Part shown: one piece after another, positions 12,883 to 23,424 of the stretch | Layout: each line of letters starts with the position of its first letter | How positions within the stretch are numbered: position 1 is the first letter of the stretch | Source: Carposina sasakii | Taxonomy: Eukaryota > Arthropoda > Insecta > Lepidoptera > Carposinidae | Direction of reading: 5' to 3' | NCBI GenBank assembly: GCA_014607495.2 | Contig: CP053156.1 | Coordinates: 9,982,001-10,046,000 of the forward strand | Length of the DNA: 64,000 bases | Program-made: the position numbers and the translations under genes | Notes under the pieces: generated by a model | What the model saw: the letters and a program-made list of their open reading frames with translations, nothing else | The model's database searches: none | What the model was told of the DNA's origin: nothing

Positions 12883-13058
12883 TATGAATTCTGGTTTACT
12901 TTTCAAAATATAAATACAATGCAAGAATATAATAACCAATTTTAGTATGAGACGCGTGCGTGCGGCCTGCGTTTTTGCTAACAAGAGATCAAAAATAGGG
13001 CGAGAGCGCAGGTGCGCGGGGCGGCCGTGTTGCCAGCTTCCTGAAGCGTAGACAGGCA
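12883..13058 (-). repeat. 5' LTR of the BEL/Pao element, slightly truncated
   Basis: Matches 6229-6403 closely. Its inner edge is fused to pol sequence at 12882/12883, so the leader and primer-binding site are gone. The outer edge ends GACAGGCA, after which the flank reads GACTTCG. Confidence 0.65.
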
Positions 13059-13062
13059 GACT

Positions 13063-13892
13063 TCGTTGAATGTTCTCTAACACGCTTTACAATAACAATG
13101 TTTTAATTTTTTTATTTATTGCAATGATTCAAATACTTTCAGGAACAAAAAATTATACAAGCTTGAGTTTTGTATAATGGACGGGCATCATCAGCATCAA
13201 TACGAAGTTACAAGAGCACACACAACCTATCTCTTCTCGAAGTGGTTCGTCGATTTAATGAACGGCCATAACTTAAGTTTTGATTATATTATTATTATAT
13301 TACTGAAACGCATTTCTCAAAAGGCACTGATGCAAGTAATTTGAATAAAGGTTCAGGGAGAAATTAATATGGATTGCGTCTCTATTCTCAATAGACGATA
13401 AATGTATTGCATGCCAATATTCTGTAAAAAAAATAACTAGGTACTCATTTCAACTGTAAAATCCCCTATGGTATTATAATAACTCTATCTCTATTACTTT
13501 TTCTTCAAAAGTTTTACCCTTCGAAAGGTCTCTAGTGTTTTTATTTAAAAGGGCGTACGTGTTGTTACTGTAATAAAGCCAATATGGGTCTAAGTAGCAA
13601 AAAACTTTTGACGCACCTCGGGGATCGTTTTATCTGTCTATAAATATAAAATATTTCTCGCAATTTTTGTTTAGTATCGCCAATAAGTTGTAAACTTTAC
13701 AAAGGATTTTTATTAGAATAAAACAATGTAAACCCTTATATTTGAAATAATAATAATAAAAAAGAAATGTTGCTTAAAAATGTAGAAAAATAAAATTTAG
13801 ATGATTACGTTTTGTTTTCATAAAAATCTATAATATATCGTAACATTGTAATACCATACCAAGTATCATTGTAAGCTTGGTTTTTTCGACCA
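13063..13892. other. Unique AT-rich spacer
   Basis: No gene or repeat recognised. Low-complexity A/T runs are common near 13740-13790. Confidence 0.4.
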
Positions 13893-13895
13893 TTA

Positions 13896-14114
13896 AGGCT
13901 CGAGCACACCGGATGCGTATGCGTGCACGTAAGCGTAGACGTACACGTACCTCTGAGTTTAATGTTTGGAACTGTCACCGCTTGACGTCTATGCTTACGT
14001 CTACGCATACTCATGCGGTCTGCCCGTGCCTATACAGTTCCATACCTTACAACTCAGCGGTACGTGCACGTCTACGCTTACGTGCACGCACACGCATCCG
14101 GTCTGCTCGAGCCT
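13896..14114. mobile_element. 219-bp PIF/Harbinger-type MITE, copy 1
   Basis: Inverted ends AGGCTCGAGCACACCGG and the complement, with a long subterminal palindrome rich in ACGT and GCGTA motifs. TTA lies immediately on both sides (13893-13895 and 14115-14117). A 3-bp TWA duplication is the signature of PIF/Harbinger transposition. A second copy of exactly the same length lies at 16341-16559. Antisense and sense reading frames across it are by-products of its composition. Confidence 0.7.
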
Positions 14115-14117
14115 TTA

Positions 14118-16075
14118 TTTCACGTTTGACTCACGCAATAGCAGTAGGTACGCAATAACTGTCACAGGATTTTTGGATTGTAATGTCGAAATTGTCTAGA
14201 AAAAACATTGTGTCCACACAACCTAAACATTTGTACCGAGTTTCTAGTCCAGTAATGGTGCAATATAAATTGTGATTTAACTTACAGAGAATCCGCAATA
14301 TGGGCCTTACAAATCACTCAATGTCGGGCTTTTCTTATCTACTACATAGTGCTACAGTTGTTTCTCACAGTTTCTTTCTTGTAAACGCGTCACACAGTCT
14401 ACGGCTTTACAATGGCTACGAGCACAGAACAGGTAATATTACCTGTTCTGTTGTTACGAGTATAAGAAATTTTTATTCTTTTTTTATATTTTTAGTCTTT
14501 ACCCTCAAGTAGGCCATACACCGCGTTTTCTCTTTTTGATGACAACTGAAAGAAAGGCCTTGATTAAATTTGGATTTTTTTTTAAACTGCGTGTATTGTT
14601 GAAAGTTTTCATGAGCCAATTACGTACCTATTTAAAAAAAAATACCTGCCACTTTCAAAGACACCTAGATATTTACATGCTCATTTGTTCTATAGAAGCT
14701 TTTGAATACTAAAATACACATTCAATATGAAAGCATTAAAGGATTAATTTAGAAACGATTTTAGATAGCAGGCTAAATCAACAGGCAGGTGCTGCATACG
14801 GTGTATCTTGTGATGTATATATACATTCATGGAATGCATATTAATTTGTGTGCTTTGGCAGCTGTCTGTATCGCATGGAACCAGCTACGACGGGGCATTG
14901 TGCGCTATATTACATTGCATATTCTCATAAAGGCAACCACAGATTAGAAATTCGATTAACAGAAACCAGCGCGCAGCGAGTAGTGAAATTATCTAATGAA
15001 TTGTCGCTGTTGTAAAAAACTTGAAACAATATTATAGTAACTCCTTTTTTATCCTGTGTCTTTGCGAAAGGTACTTTTATGTATTTATGTTTGAATATTT
15101 GTTAATCTCTCATGAACGAACAATAAAAAAAATATGTTGAGCGTTCTTTTTAAGGCAATATACCAGCGGAAAAGCTATACCTTTTGCTAGATCATATTTT
15201 TGGGAATTTCTACTAAATTATCTGTCTTGCAATACTCGACATACTTAATGTCTGAGGAATGGTAATTTGTTACACCATACTACACTATCATTTATACGTA
15301 TGGGATTTTTCCGCCCGTTTTTCCGAAGTAACAAAAATGTATCCTTTCTATTACCTGTATTATACATCTGTATAAACCTAGGAGATGGATTTTCCTCGTC
15401 TTTACTAATATTTTATGAGGAAAAGTAACTCTGTCTGTTTGCAATTATTTCTTGATTATCGGATTATCATGAAAACTTTAAATTAGAAAATAGGAAATGC
15501 TACCCGCCCTTTTTGAGCCGGAAAATGTTATATAACCGGAAAATTACGATATTTTCACGGCTTTCCTGTCTAAAATTGTGCAATTCAAAACAAAAACCTG
15601 TATAAACTTATTAATTCTGAATTTTATACAAACAACGTAGACGGGAGTCACGTGAAACTGGTAGTTACGAGTAAGATACATTGTTGTTCTGATTTTCCCT
15701 TAGCTGTTCCCGTAGCTGTTTGCTTAATATTAGTTGTGTCATCTGCTGGATACACATTGCCTTATATTAACTTAGGTTATCTGTCAGATTTGTAGCCGGG
15801 CTTATTAAATATGTATGCTATAAGTTCGTTATGATGAAGGTAAAAGCTCGTATGTTTAGAGTATGAGTGAGTATACCTAAACTTATCCCAGTTAGAAATT
15901 GGTTTTTAGTAGAATTTTTTATAATCGTAAATATTTTGATCAAAATCTTATACTTGGTAATCTTAGTTAGGTTTATTGTATAATATAGGTATATTATTTT
16001 GAGAGAAGTAGCATAAAAGAGTCAGTCACTTTAGGCAACTCTTTAAAAACTAATTAAGCCTTTAAAATATTAAGG
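14118..16075. other. Unique DNA with one possible Helitron scrap
   Basis: No gene recognised. Near 15400-15480 there is a TACTAATATTTTATGAGG / AACTCTGTCTGTTTG stretch like the 5' part of the Helitron family seen elsewhere. Bases 14880-15000 form a GC-richer island of possible regulatory type. Confidence 0.3.
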
Positions 16076-16086
16076 TGGGGTTCCCA

Positions 16087-16233
16087 CGGTGCGTGATTTC
16101 GCGGACGGACGCGGACGCGCCGACGGCTACGGACTGACGCGCACCACGGACGCGTCTGTGTTACTACGGACGCTCCGTTTCCCACGATCCGTGGTGCGGG
16201 CTGGTGCGCGTCCGTCCGTAATATCACGCACCG
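16087..16233. mobile_element. GC-rich fold-back element
   Basis: Left arm CGGTGCGTGAT, then CGGACGGACGCG; right arm CGCGTCCGTCCG, then ATCACGCACCG. About 147 bp, far richer in GC than its surroundings, with a further internal inverted repeat (GACGCG and CCGTGG blocks). It looks like a MITE. No clear target duplication was identified. Confidence 0.5.
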
Positions 16234-16340
16234 AATTTTGACAGTATGTTGAACCAGAAATAGTACATGTCTTAGTTAGATCTTAGTTATAAGGCTGTTG
16301 ACAAATGATCGAGATACATCTACGAAATGTATAGGCTTAA

Positions 16341-16559
16341 AGGCTCGAGCACACCGGATGCGTATGCGTGCACGTAGGCGTAGACGTACACGTACCTCTG
16401 AGTTTAATGTATAGAACTGTCACCGCTTGACGTCTATGCTTACGTCTACGCATACGCATCCGGTCTGCCCGTACCTATACAGTTCCATACATTACAACTC
16501 AGAGGTACGTATACGTCTACGCTTACGTGCACGCACACGCATCCGGTGTGCTCGAGCCT
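16341..16559. mobile_element. 219-bp PIF/Harbinger-type MITE, copy 2
   Basis: Same length and ends as the copy at 13896-14114, roughly 93-95% alike by eye. TAA lies on both sides (16338-16340 and 16560-16562). TTA for the first copy and TAA for this one fit the TWA rule of PIF/Harbinger elements. Confidence 0.7.
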
Positions 16560-16857
16560 TAATTCTTAAAACTTATGTGCCCAAAAATGACAATTTATGG
16601 TAATGTCACTAAAATAAGCCTATTTCCTATTCAGTCTGCCAAATAGTAAGCTAAAGTGTCAATCGACAACAAAATCTGTTTCGTGGGTACCTCACGGTTG
16701 GTTGCGGTCACCTTCCAATTTACCTTTGAGCTTCACGTGCAAGATTGAATACGTACGGAACATAGCATTAACTTTGTAACGAGGTCATGTAGTAGGGATA
16801 AAGAGGACTACGTGTAACATATTTTCATTATCTTCTTTATCTATTCTTCTATCTATA

Positions 16858-17321
16858 CAGGGTGTAAGAAGACAGCAACGTTTTTTTAATACCTCGTATT
16901 CTTTGTAAGGTTACGATCATTCTTGGCATCAGCACCAGAGTGTGATCTGTTTATGAGTGCATGGCCGTCTGTGAGTCGTGAGTGTCTGAGATACTGTGAG
17001 ATGGTGAATGAGTGAGCATGAATGCCTATTTTTTTATCTGATATTTTAATGCACATTATACCTATAATTGTTAAAGTTATAATGATATCTACATTTCAAG
17101 GCACATTGGCGCAAGCTGTAATGCTTTGTAATATGGTTATAAATAAATAAATAAATAAATCATTTTCTTCTATGGAACCAACCCTGGGAAACGACAAAAA
17201 AATATGAAAATATACTGTTGTTTTATTGCAAGCAATGTATTCGTTTGATGCTCAAAGTACTAATGTACCTATATAAAGAATACGAAGTATTAAAAGAACG
17301 AAGTTGTCTTTTTACACCCAG
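16858..17321. mobile_element. 464-bp MITE with CAGGGTGTAAGA-type ends
   Basis: Inverted ends of about 50 bp: CAGGGTGTAAGAAGACA at left pairs with TGTCTTTTTACACCCAG at right. A further shared block, AATACCTCGTATTCTTTG, pairs with CAAAGAATACGAAGTATT-type sequence. TATA precedes the left end and TATT follows the right. An (AAAT)n microsatellite lies inside at 17140-17160. Noncoding. Confidence 0.6.
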
Positions 17322-17337
17322 TATTCATATAATAAAA

Positions 17338-17538
17338 TTGTAATGGATCGATGTTTGTGCACGCTAATCTCATAAACGGCTGGACCGATTTCGATGCAGT
17401 TTTCAGGAATATAATGTGACAGGTTCCAAGTGGTTCCTATATATAAGTACTTACCGCTACTTTTTATCCCGGGAAAATGTTTTCAACCTTTTGTTTTTTC
17501 TGCAGTCCACGCGGACGGAGTTCCAGGCGTCCACTAGT
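17338..17538 (+). mobile_element. Helitron-like nonautonomous element, 3' part
   Basis: Contains TTTTTATCCCGGGAAAAT and ends with GGCGTCCACTAGT after a GC-rich CCACGCGGACGG hairpin-forming stretch. A CTAGT terminus preceded by a short hairpin is the Helitron 3' signature, and this wording is typical of lepidopteran Lep1-like elements. No Rep/helicase gene is present. Confidence 0.6.
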
Positions 17539-18754
17539 AAAACATATGTGTGGCGCAGAATAGGCGATGAAGTATGAGACAAGGATAGAATTATATCTGC
17601 TAAAGCGCTATCCAAAATCTATTCCTTCCCGTTATAATGTCAAGCCTTACACCGTCATATAGCGGCGATCATCAAACGTTTCATATGTCGGTACCGTAAA
17701 GATCGCATTTTGCATAGTACACTGTTATCCTAGTTTATTTGCCATTCTTTTTGTGCAGGAATAATAGAACTGATGGATTATATATTTTTTTTGGCTTTAG
17801 TACTACTTACTTAAATATTGTTATGATAAATTTTTAAGATTGTTGAATAAATTAAATTTTTACATTCAACATTTTTGACGAAACATGTCTCTAATCTGAT
17901 AATGTAATAATAACTTAATTGTATCACAAACTTGTATGTTTTGAATAAATAAATAATCATTTCAAATCATAGCTTTAGTGTGAGTTTCACATTCACTTTT
18001 CACATGCAACCAATTACATCACGGTGTGATGTCGTGTTGTAATAAAATGCGTTGCGCATGTATGCGTATTTTCTAGTAGGTGCCGAGCTTACTATGAGGT
18101 TTGTATGTGTGGGTGGATAACACATCAATACACATCCCTACTCCATGGAATATCATTCCCGAGCTTACTATGAACGCTTCACTTTGTGTATTGACTCTGT
18201 CCGTTATTCTTTATACGTTCATGGTACCTGGTACTTAATTCTAGTACTATGTTTACCCACCCGCTGTTTTAAAAACGTTATTATAGGTACATCTTGTAAA
18301 CTCAAGTAGACAAAAAGTATTGAAACCTTCACATAGTATTAGCGGGTTCTATTCAAAGCTCTTTGAGGACGACGCTGAAAAGATTGAATAAAATTACGTT
18401 GACTAAGTACCTCCGGATCCAGTAGATCCAAAACAAGACAATAGAATTGTACTGAATAAAACGGTTTAAAATGTAAATGTTGAAGTGGAATAAGTAGAAA
18501 TTGCATTCTGTCAGTTTCCAAGCGGCTGTTTGTAAAGACTTCGCGTAGACATTCCTTTTGGACATCCAGCACGTTTCTCCGCCACAATTCGAAAGTGATG
18601 AGCTGCGTGATTGTTCCTTCAATTCTCTTTTAACGGCATTTATGGCATATGTAGGTACATTTAAAAGAAAGAGCCATTGAATGCAGAACAAATATAAAAT
18701 TGTTGCCAAAATTGCCAGGCCTTGTTCATACATTGCAAATGCAGGTACATGCGT
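17539..18754. other. No gene recognised
   Basis: AT-rich with a TTTT-rich stretch at 17780-17900. Bases 18040-18180 contain two partial repeats of CCGAGCTTACTATGA. Frames antisense to 18340-18820 show no known domain, and I do not support a gene. Confidence 0.3.
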
Positions 18755-18905
18755 CGTCGTCGTCTTCAGCCTATTGCAGACCACTGCTGGACGTAGGCCT
18801 CCCCCAGAGCACGCCACAAGGCTACTGCCACAGGGCTACTGCCACAGGGAGGTTTTGACCATAGTCACCACGCTGGGCAGGCGGGTTGGTGACCGCAGGT
18901 ACAGG
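18755..18905. repeat. Dispersed lepidopteran repeat fragment
   Basis: Starts with CGTCGTCGTCTTCAGCCTATTGCAGACC-type wording; the block GCCTATTGCAG, then CTGGACGTAGGCC recurs at 2285-2325, 41425-41450 and 42495-42540. A 16-bp direct repeat (CAAGGCTACTGCCACA) lies inside. Probably a LINE-derived fragment. Confidence 0.5.
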
Positions 18906-18989
18906 CGTAAAGGATTTATATTACTTTAAACTTCGCAACTGAATTTACACTTGCACCTACACCTCTGCAATATATACATACATATCCAA

Positions 18990-19150
18990 ATACCTCAGTC
19001 TATAAATATACTACAGACATCATTCTCACTGCCCGATGGGACAGTTAAAACATTTACATGAAATAAATAATTAAGTGAGAGGGATTGAACCTGCGTCGTC
19101 CAACTGGAAGACGCACATCTAAACCATTGATCTATCACCACTATATCTAC
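18990..19150 (-). mobile_element. tRNA-derived SINE fragment
   Basis: The minus strand shows RNA polymerase III promoter-like boxes: TAGATCAATGGT (A box) and GGTTCAATCCC (B box) about 40 bp apart, followed by AT-rich DNA. This is a SINE head and not a functional tRNA gene, because the cloverleaf stems do not close. Confidence 0.5.
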
Positions 19151-20156
19151 ATAATAAATATAGTCATAAATCCGTTCTATTACTAATTGGCACTTGGACA
19201 AAAGGTAAGATAAATTCAAATATATCAAGTCGTATTACAATCGAATCGGATATCGAAATGGCAATTACTTTCGCATCAATTTGCCAAGTTGATACTATCG
19301 GGAAATAATGGACCAAATTGAATTTTCACTTTGTATAATTACAACAGTTATTGACAGTGTGGATGATTGCATAAAATTTAATAACGGCGCATCGTCTACG
19401 CCCTTTTGCGTTGTTTTGCAGGGATTTAAAAGACACAATTAGTATTCTATTATTTGTAATAGCGTAAAAATCAATGTTTGCACCTACCAGAATAATGCCT
19501 AATTTCGGAATTAACATTATTTGCATGCAGTAATGCAGATGATGTAGTCATTCACATAGTAACTAATTAATGCTAGCAAGTTCTTAAATAGGTTTGAACC
19601 CATGACCCACCCAAATTATTAGGATAAGTACCCACCTAGGGTCTCATGCGGGCACAAACCCAAAAAATAGACGTAAACAAGAGACAGATTTTCCAATAAA
19701 CATTAAATAGGATTTTTTTTATTCACGCTCCACCCAGTCACACAACAGTGGTTCGAGAAAGGGGTGCACGTTCAACGTTTCACAAAAAGCGGACGCTTAA
19801 ATATTTTATTTTTCTCTGTCCTTTGCGAGTAGTGTGACCGGAAACTCTGTAGTGGACCACTGCACGCAACACGCGACAGGTCAACTGAAATAAGTATAAA
19901 AGCGAGACTTTATGGACACCATAACTTGTAATAAGGTCAGAAACGGAGATTACTTTAGGTATGTACATATTACTTGACTTACGGAGCCGAGACGTGGAAC
20001 CTGGGGTCTACTCTGAAGTGACGATAAACGAAGTATCGGCCGAATATCGAGGTGTTTCCTACTTCTTTCTTACAGTGGACTGCAATAGGCTGACGATAAC
20101 GATGATGACGTACATATTAAACGATTTCTATAATAGTCTAATTCTATTAGCTATAT
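19151..20156. other. No gene recognised
   Basis: AT-rich. Bases 19600-19660 contain a tRNA-like GGTTTGAACCCATGACC block that may be another old SINE. No support for coding. Confidence 0.3.
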
Positions 20157-20380
20157 ATAAAGGCTGTTTTTTGGTCGTCAACGTTCCCGAAAACTATTAC
20201 GGAATCTCCTCATCATCACGATAATTTTTCTCCATGGAAGCATACCTGGGAAGTGTCTGGTTCTCAAGTTTCTCAATAATATCTGTCTATGAAAAAAGTA
20301 GCATAAACACTGGACACTATAAATTTCGCCCGATCAAGTTTTTATTTTTTTATTTACATCGTTACCCTGCATTTTTTTGG
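20157..20380. mobile_element. Deleted copy of the 277-bp MITE at 54.4 kb
   Basis: Shares GGTCGTCAACGTT, AATCTCCTCATCATCACG and TCCATGGAAGCATACC with the element at 54394-54670, in the opposite orientation, and also the TAGCATAAACACTGG block near its end. It lacks the central part of the 54.4-kb copy. Confidence 0.55.
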
Positions 20381-20390
20381 CATACCTAAA

Positions 20391-20595
20391 CTTACTTTAT
20401 TTTATGTATAGAGTACGTACCCTTCATTAAGGGTGGGCATGAAAAAACATCCTGTATAATAAATAAAGTATATATATAGTTAAATAAAGTATCTATATAT
20501 ATATATATACATAGCTACTTTATTTATTATACAGGGTGTTTTTTCGTGCCCACCCTTAATGAAGGGTACGTACTCAATACATTAAATAAAGTAAG
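20391..20595. repeat. Palindrome with 80-bp arms
   Basis: Arms at 20391-20470 and 20516-20595 are reverse complements with only a few differences, around a 45-bp (TA)n-rich centre. Each arm contains a CAGGRTG-type MITE end (20442-20454 and 20532-20545) and a small palindrome CCTTCATTAAGG. The two MITE ends point outward from the centre. Confidence 0.7.
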
Positions 20596-20599
20596 TAAT

Positions 20600-21360
20600 A
20601 TATATGTATGTATACCTTCTGTTACACGCTGTATAAATCAGACCCTGCAGTTACATGAGGAACTTTTTGGTTGTCAATTTATCAAGTCTATATAGTATCA
20701 ATTCTTATCATTAGATGCAAAATTCATACATTTTCGACCGTGGTAACCTGAAACCTTTTTTCGTATATTTTGGCTTTCACCAATACTTCTGCAAAGTGCA
20801 CAAAATTTCATCCTCCTCCCGACGCTCATTTAATACGAAATTTTTCTTGTCCTCCGGTTAAAGATATAGATATCCCGCCTATATAATGTTTGCCGCAATG
20901 TTTCATTTTTATAAATTGCAGTGGCAGTAGATACCGAAAAAACTCTCTCGGGGAACTTGGGAAATTCTTGATCAGTCCTGAAACTAACCTTGCTATAATT
21001 ACATAAATATCAGGATCGCGGGTGTATTTCTCAGATTGGCCTAAATATATTCTCTCTCTCTCCTGAAGAACTGTGTACACCCGCCATGCTGATGTTAACT
21101 GCGGGTGTACTGTTAAACAGTGTACCAGGTTACATATATTGGTTAAGTACATTTGGTACCTATATTCATAACTGTCTCTGCATAGTTATGTTACGAGTAG
21201 CATAGCGGGGTCAGATGTAAGAGATCATTGATAAGTTACTGCCCCATCGCCTGAGGAAACGCCCCTGAGTTCCTTAACCGATTCATACGACATGAACAGG
21301 AAATGCATTTGATGTATTTACTGACGTCCCGCATCAGCACAGGACTATTCCTTTCTCAAC
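20600..21360. other. No gene recognised
   Basis: A 108-codon frame on the minus strand at 20826-21152 has no recognisable domain, and I do not support it as a gene. The rest is AT-rich unique DNA. Confidence 0.3.
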
Positions 21361-21362
21361 AT

Positions 21363-21517
21363 AATTATCTATCACTATCAACCATCGTCGTCATCAACCA
21401 CTCTATGGCATAGAGGAATATTCCTCTATGCCATAGAGGGATAAATTCCTCTATGACGACACATACTAATATGTTTGCTGAGAAGCTAGACGAGATGGTT
21501 GATAGTGATAGATAATT
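21363..21517. repeat. Nested palindromes next to the DIRS 3' terminus
   Basis: Outer arms of 24 bp (21363-21386 and 21494-21517; AATTATCTATCACTATC and complement) enclose a perfect 38-bp palindrome at 21401-21438 centred on GAATATTC. The outer right arm ends at the AATT where the DIRS element begins. Confidence 0.7.
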
Positions 21518-21569
21518 GGTGATTAAACGAACTTACCTGTAAGTGAAGTTCTATCACAATTATATGAGT

Positions 21570-21722
21570 ACGTTTCATTCGAAGATATATTTTTAACACA
21601 TGTAGTAGTACTTTTATTGTACTGGCAACTTCGCACAATTTCAGAGTGGGTAATTCGAAAACAGAACTACCCTACAACCTACGACACTATTCCTAGTCTA
21701 CCGATAATTTCCTTCATTCTTT
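21570..21722 (+). repeat. DIRS inverted terminal repeat, 3' side
   Basis: Reverse complement of 26301-26453 over 153 bp, apart from a three-base difference (CGAAG against CTTTG) near the outer edge. The 3' side carries an extra outer stretch to 21514 that is absent from the 5' side, an asymmetry also found in DIRS1. Confidence 0.8.
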
Positions 21723-21780
21723 AGAGCATCACAAAATTTTCTTAGTTTTAAGGGATCTGGGAAGGGAGGGTTTTATCTTA

Positions 21781-21899
21781 TATCTTCGAATGAAACGTAC
21801 TCATATAATTGTGATAGAACTTCACTTACAGGTAAGTTCGTTTAATCACCAATTACATTTCGTACGTTTCATTCTTTGATATATTTTTAACACATGTAG
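21781..21899. repeat. DIRS internal complementary region
   Basis: Two halves overlap at AATT (21851-21854). Bases 21781-21854 are the reverse complement of the outer 3' end 21514-21587. Bases 21851-21899 are the reverse complement of the outer 5' end 26418-26466. The region therefore spells the junction formed if the two element ends were joined, which is the proposed template role of this region in DIRS replication. Confidence 0.8.
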
Positions 21900-22075
21900 A
21901 TGTTTAGAGGTGAAAATTTTGCAAGCATCCTGGTTAATGAGTTGTATACCTAATTATTATTGTAATTATGGGAAAAAAGAACACTACATTTTTACAAATT
22001 TTTATTTATATAAATATAAATTTTTAAATTATATTAATTTACAAGTGATAAATCTGCTTATAAATTATTTTAAAT

Positions 22076-23424
22076 TTATGATGATTGATTGGACAGAAAG
22101 ACTGATCTTGCAAAGTGAGCATCATCAGTCACTGGACGGTTATAGAATTTACCAAATGTTTCTGAGGCCTGCGACCAGCCAGCAGTTCTCCTAATAACGT
22201 CTAATGAGACACCCTGCGCTCGCGCTGTAGATGTGGCAGCGTGTCGTGTGCTATGAGAACTCCATGCTGTCACATCCACCCCGGCTTCCGCCAGGATCTC
22301 CTTAATCCATCGGCTAATGGTTTGGGTGCTAACAGACTTATATGGTCTTCTAGATGTTATTATGAGATTTTCGACTGTGTTCGGTCTTAAATCATTTGTA
22401 ACTAACAAATAATCTTGCAAAACTGTAGCAGGACATATATTGATATTTTCTGTAAAATAAGGCAAGAACAGAATTGGCTGGTCGCGCCCAGCTGCTGATG
22501 TTTTTATAATGTCTGAAATTACAATTTTTATACCGTTCAGGCTGATATGGATATTATTAGCTTTAATGAGAGAAAGTGTCTGTGCTCTATGCGCAGTACA
22601 TAAGGCCAGCAATATTACGAGTTTCTTAGAAATTTTTGGCAGAGTTAAATCCTTATTAGGGCCCCATGAGGTAATATATTGCAAAACTGTATGAGGGTCC
22701 CATGTGGATGCGTATTTTGAATATTGGGCCTTAATTTATATATACCTTTCAATAGTCTTTTAATTTGGTCATGAGATCCTGACTCATCTCCGAAAAGCAA
22801 ACTTAGAGCCGAACGATGACTATTCAAGGTGCCATAAGCCGCACCTTTATTAAACAGTTTTGTCAAAAAAGTCAACATTCTTGGAACGGAACATGTGTAT
22901 GGATCTATATTTGCCTCAGTGCAGTACTGCCACCAATACTTGTAGGAGACACCATATTGTTGCAAAGTATTTTTCGACAAAGAAGCCATCATAAGGTCCA
23001 ATGATTCGATAGGGACACCTCGTTTCAGGAACGCGTCCCTGAGAGTTTGGCTGCACCCAGGATTTATAAAACTAATATCGGATGTAACCATTCTTTGTAA
23101 CAGTGGGAACCACGGCTGGGAAGGCCAGTATGGAAATATTAGAATGCCTTCAGCCTTGTTCAATATAATTTTTTCCAAGACCTTTAATACGAGTGGGAAT
23201 GGTGGAAAAGCGTAAAAGTATACGCCCTTCCACGAGATTATTTTGGCATTAGTGCGAGAAGCGAATAAATCGATATCTGGCTTACCTAAATCCGTTACTA
23301 GTATATTAAATACTTCATCTGTTAATGTCCACTCAATGTCCGTATTAACCTTTCGGGACTCTTCATCAGCTTCTCTATTGTCTTTACTTTTAATATAAGA
23401 AGCAGATAACCATATATTTCGCTT
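22076..23424 (-). pseudogene. DIRS tyrosine recombinase (with upstream connection)
   Basis: The enzyme would insert a circular DNA copy by site-specific recombination through a tyrosine-DNA link. The catalytic part at 22076-22684 shows Arg in TAHRAQTL, then HSTRH, AGWSQ and the nucleophile Tyr in KFYNRPV, so the active-site set is present. The N-terminal part lies at about 22720-23178. A single-base shift near 22715 separates the two. Upstream the frame is continuous with RNase H across the TAG at 23425-23427. The apparent start at 23178 is TTG and is not a real initiator. Confidence 0.8.

Larger units (their letters stand above)
6220..13058 (-). mobile_element. Rearranged BEL/Pao LTR retrotransposon
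   Basis: Reads right to left: short LTR (12883-13058), an out-of-place second copy of the integrase region (11379-12882), a gag lacking its beginning, protease, reverse transcriptase, RNase H, integrase, then a second LTR (6220-6404). Gene order, the DUF5641-like tail after integrase and the peptidase type are those of BEL/Pao elements. The element lacks the leader, the primer-binding site and the N-terminus of gag, and its reading frames contain at least four breaks. A 4-bp GACT at 6216-6219 and 13059-13062 may be the target duplication; four bases could match by chance. It must be inactive as it stands. Confidence 0.8.

Noticed and set aside
13877..14199. Arg-rich ORFs on both strands
   Set aside because: They lie across the 219-bp MITE and come from its ACGT/GCGTA palindromes.
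18339..18817. Overlapping minus-strand ORFs of 82 and 154 codons
   Set aside because: They overlap each other in different frames, and one runs into the dispersed repeat at 18755. No family features.
20826..21152. A 108-codon minus-strand ORF
   Set aside because: No domain, no convincing start context, AT-rich composition like the surrounding noncoding DNA.
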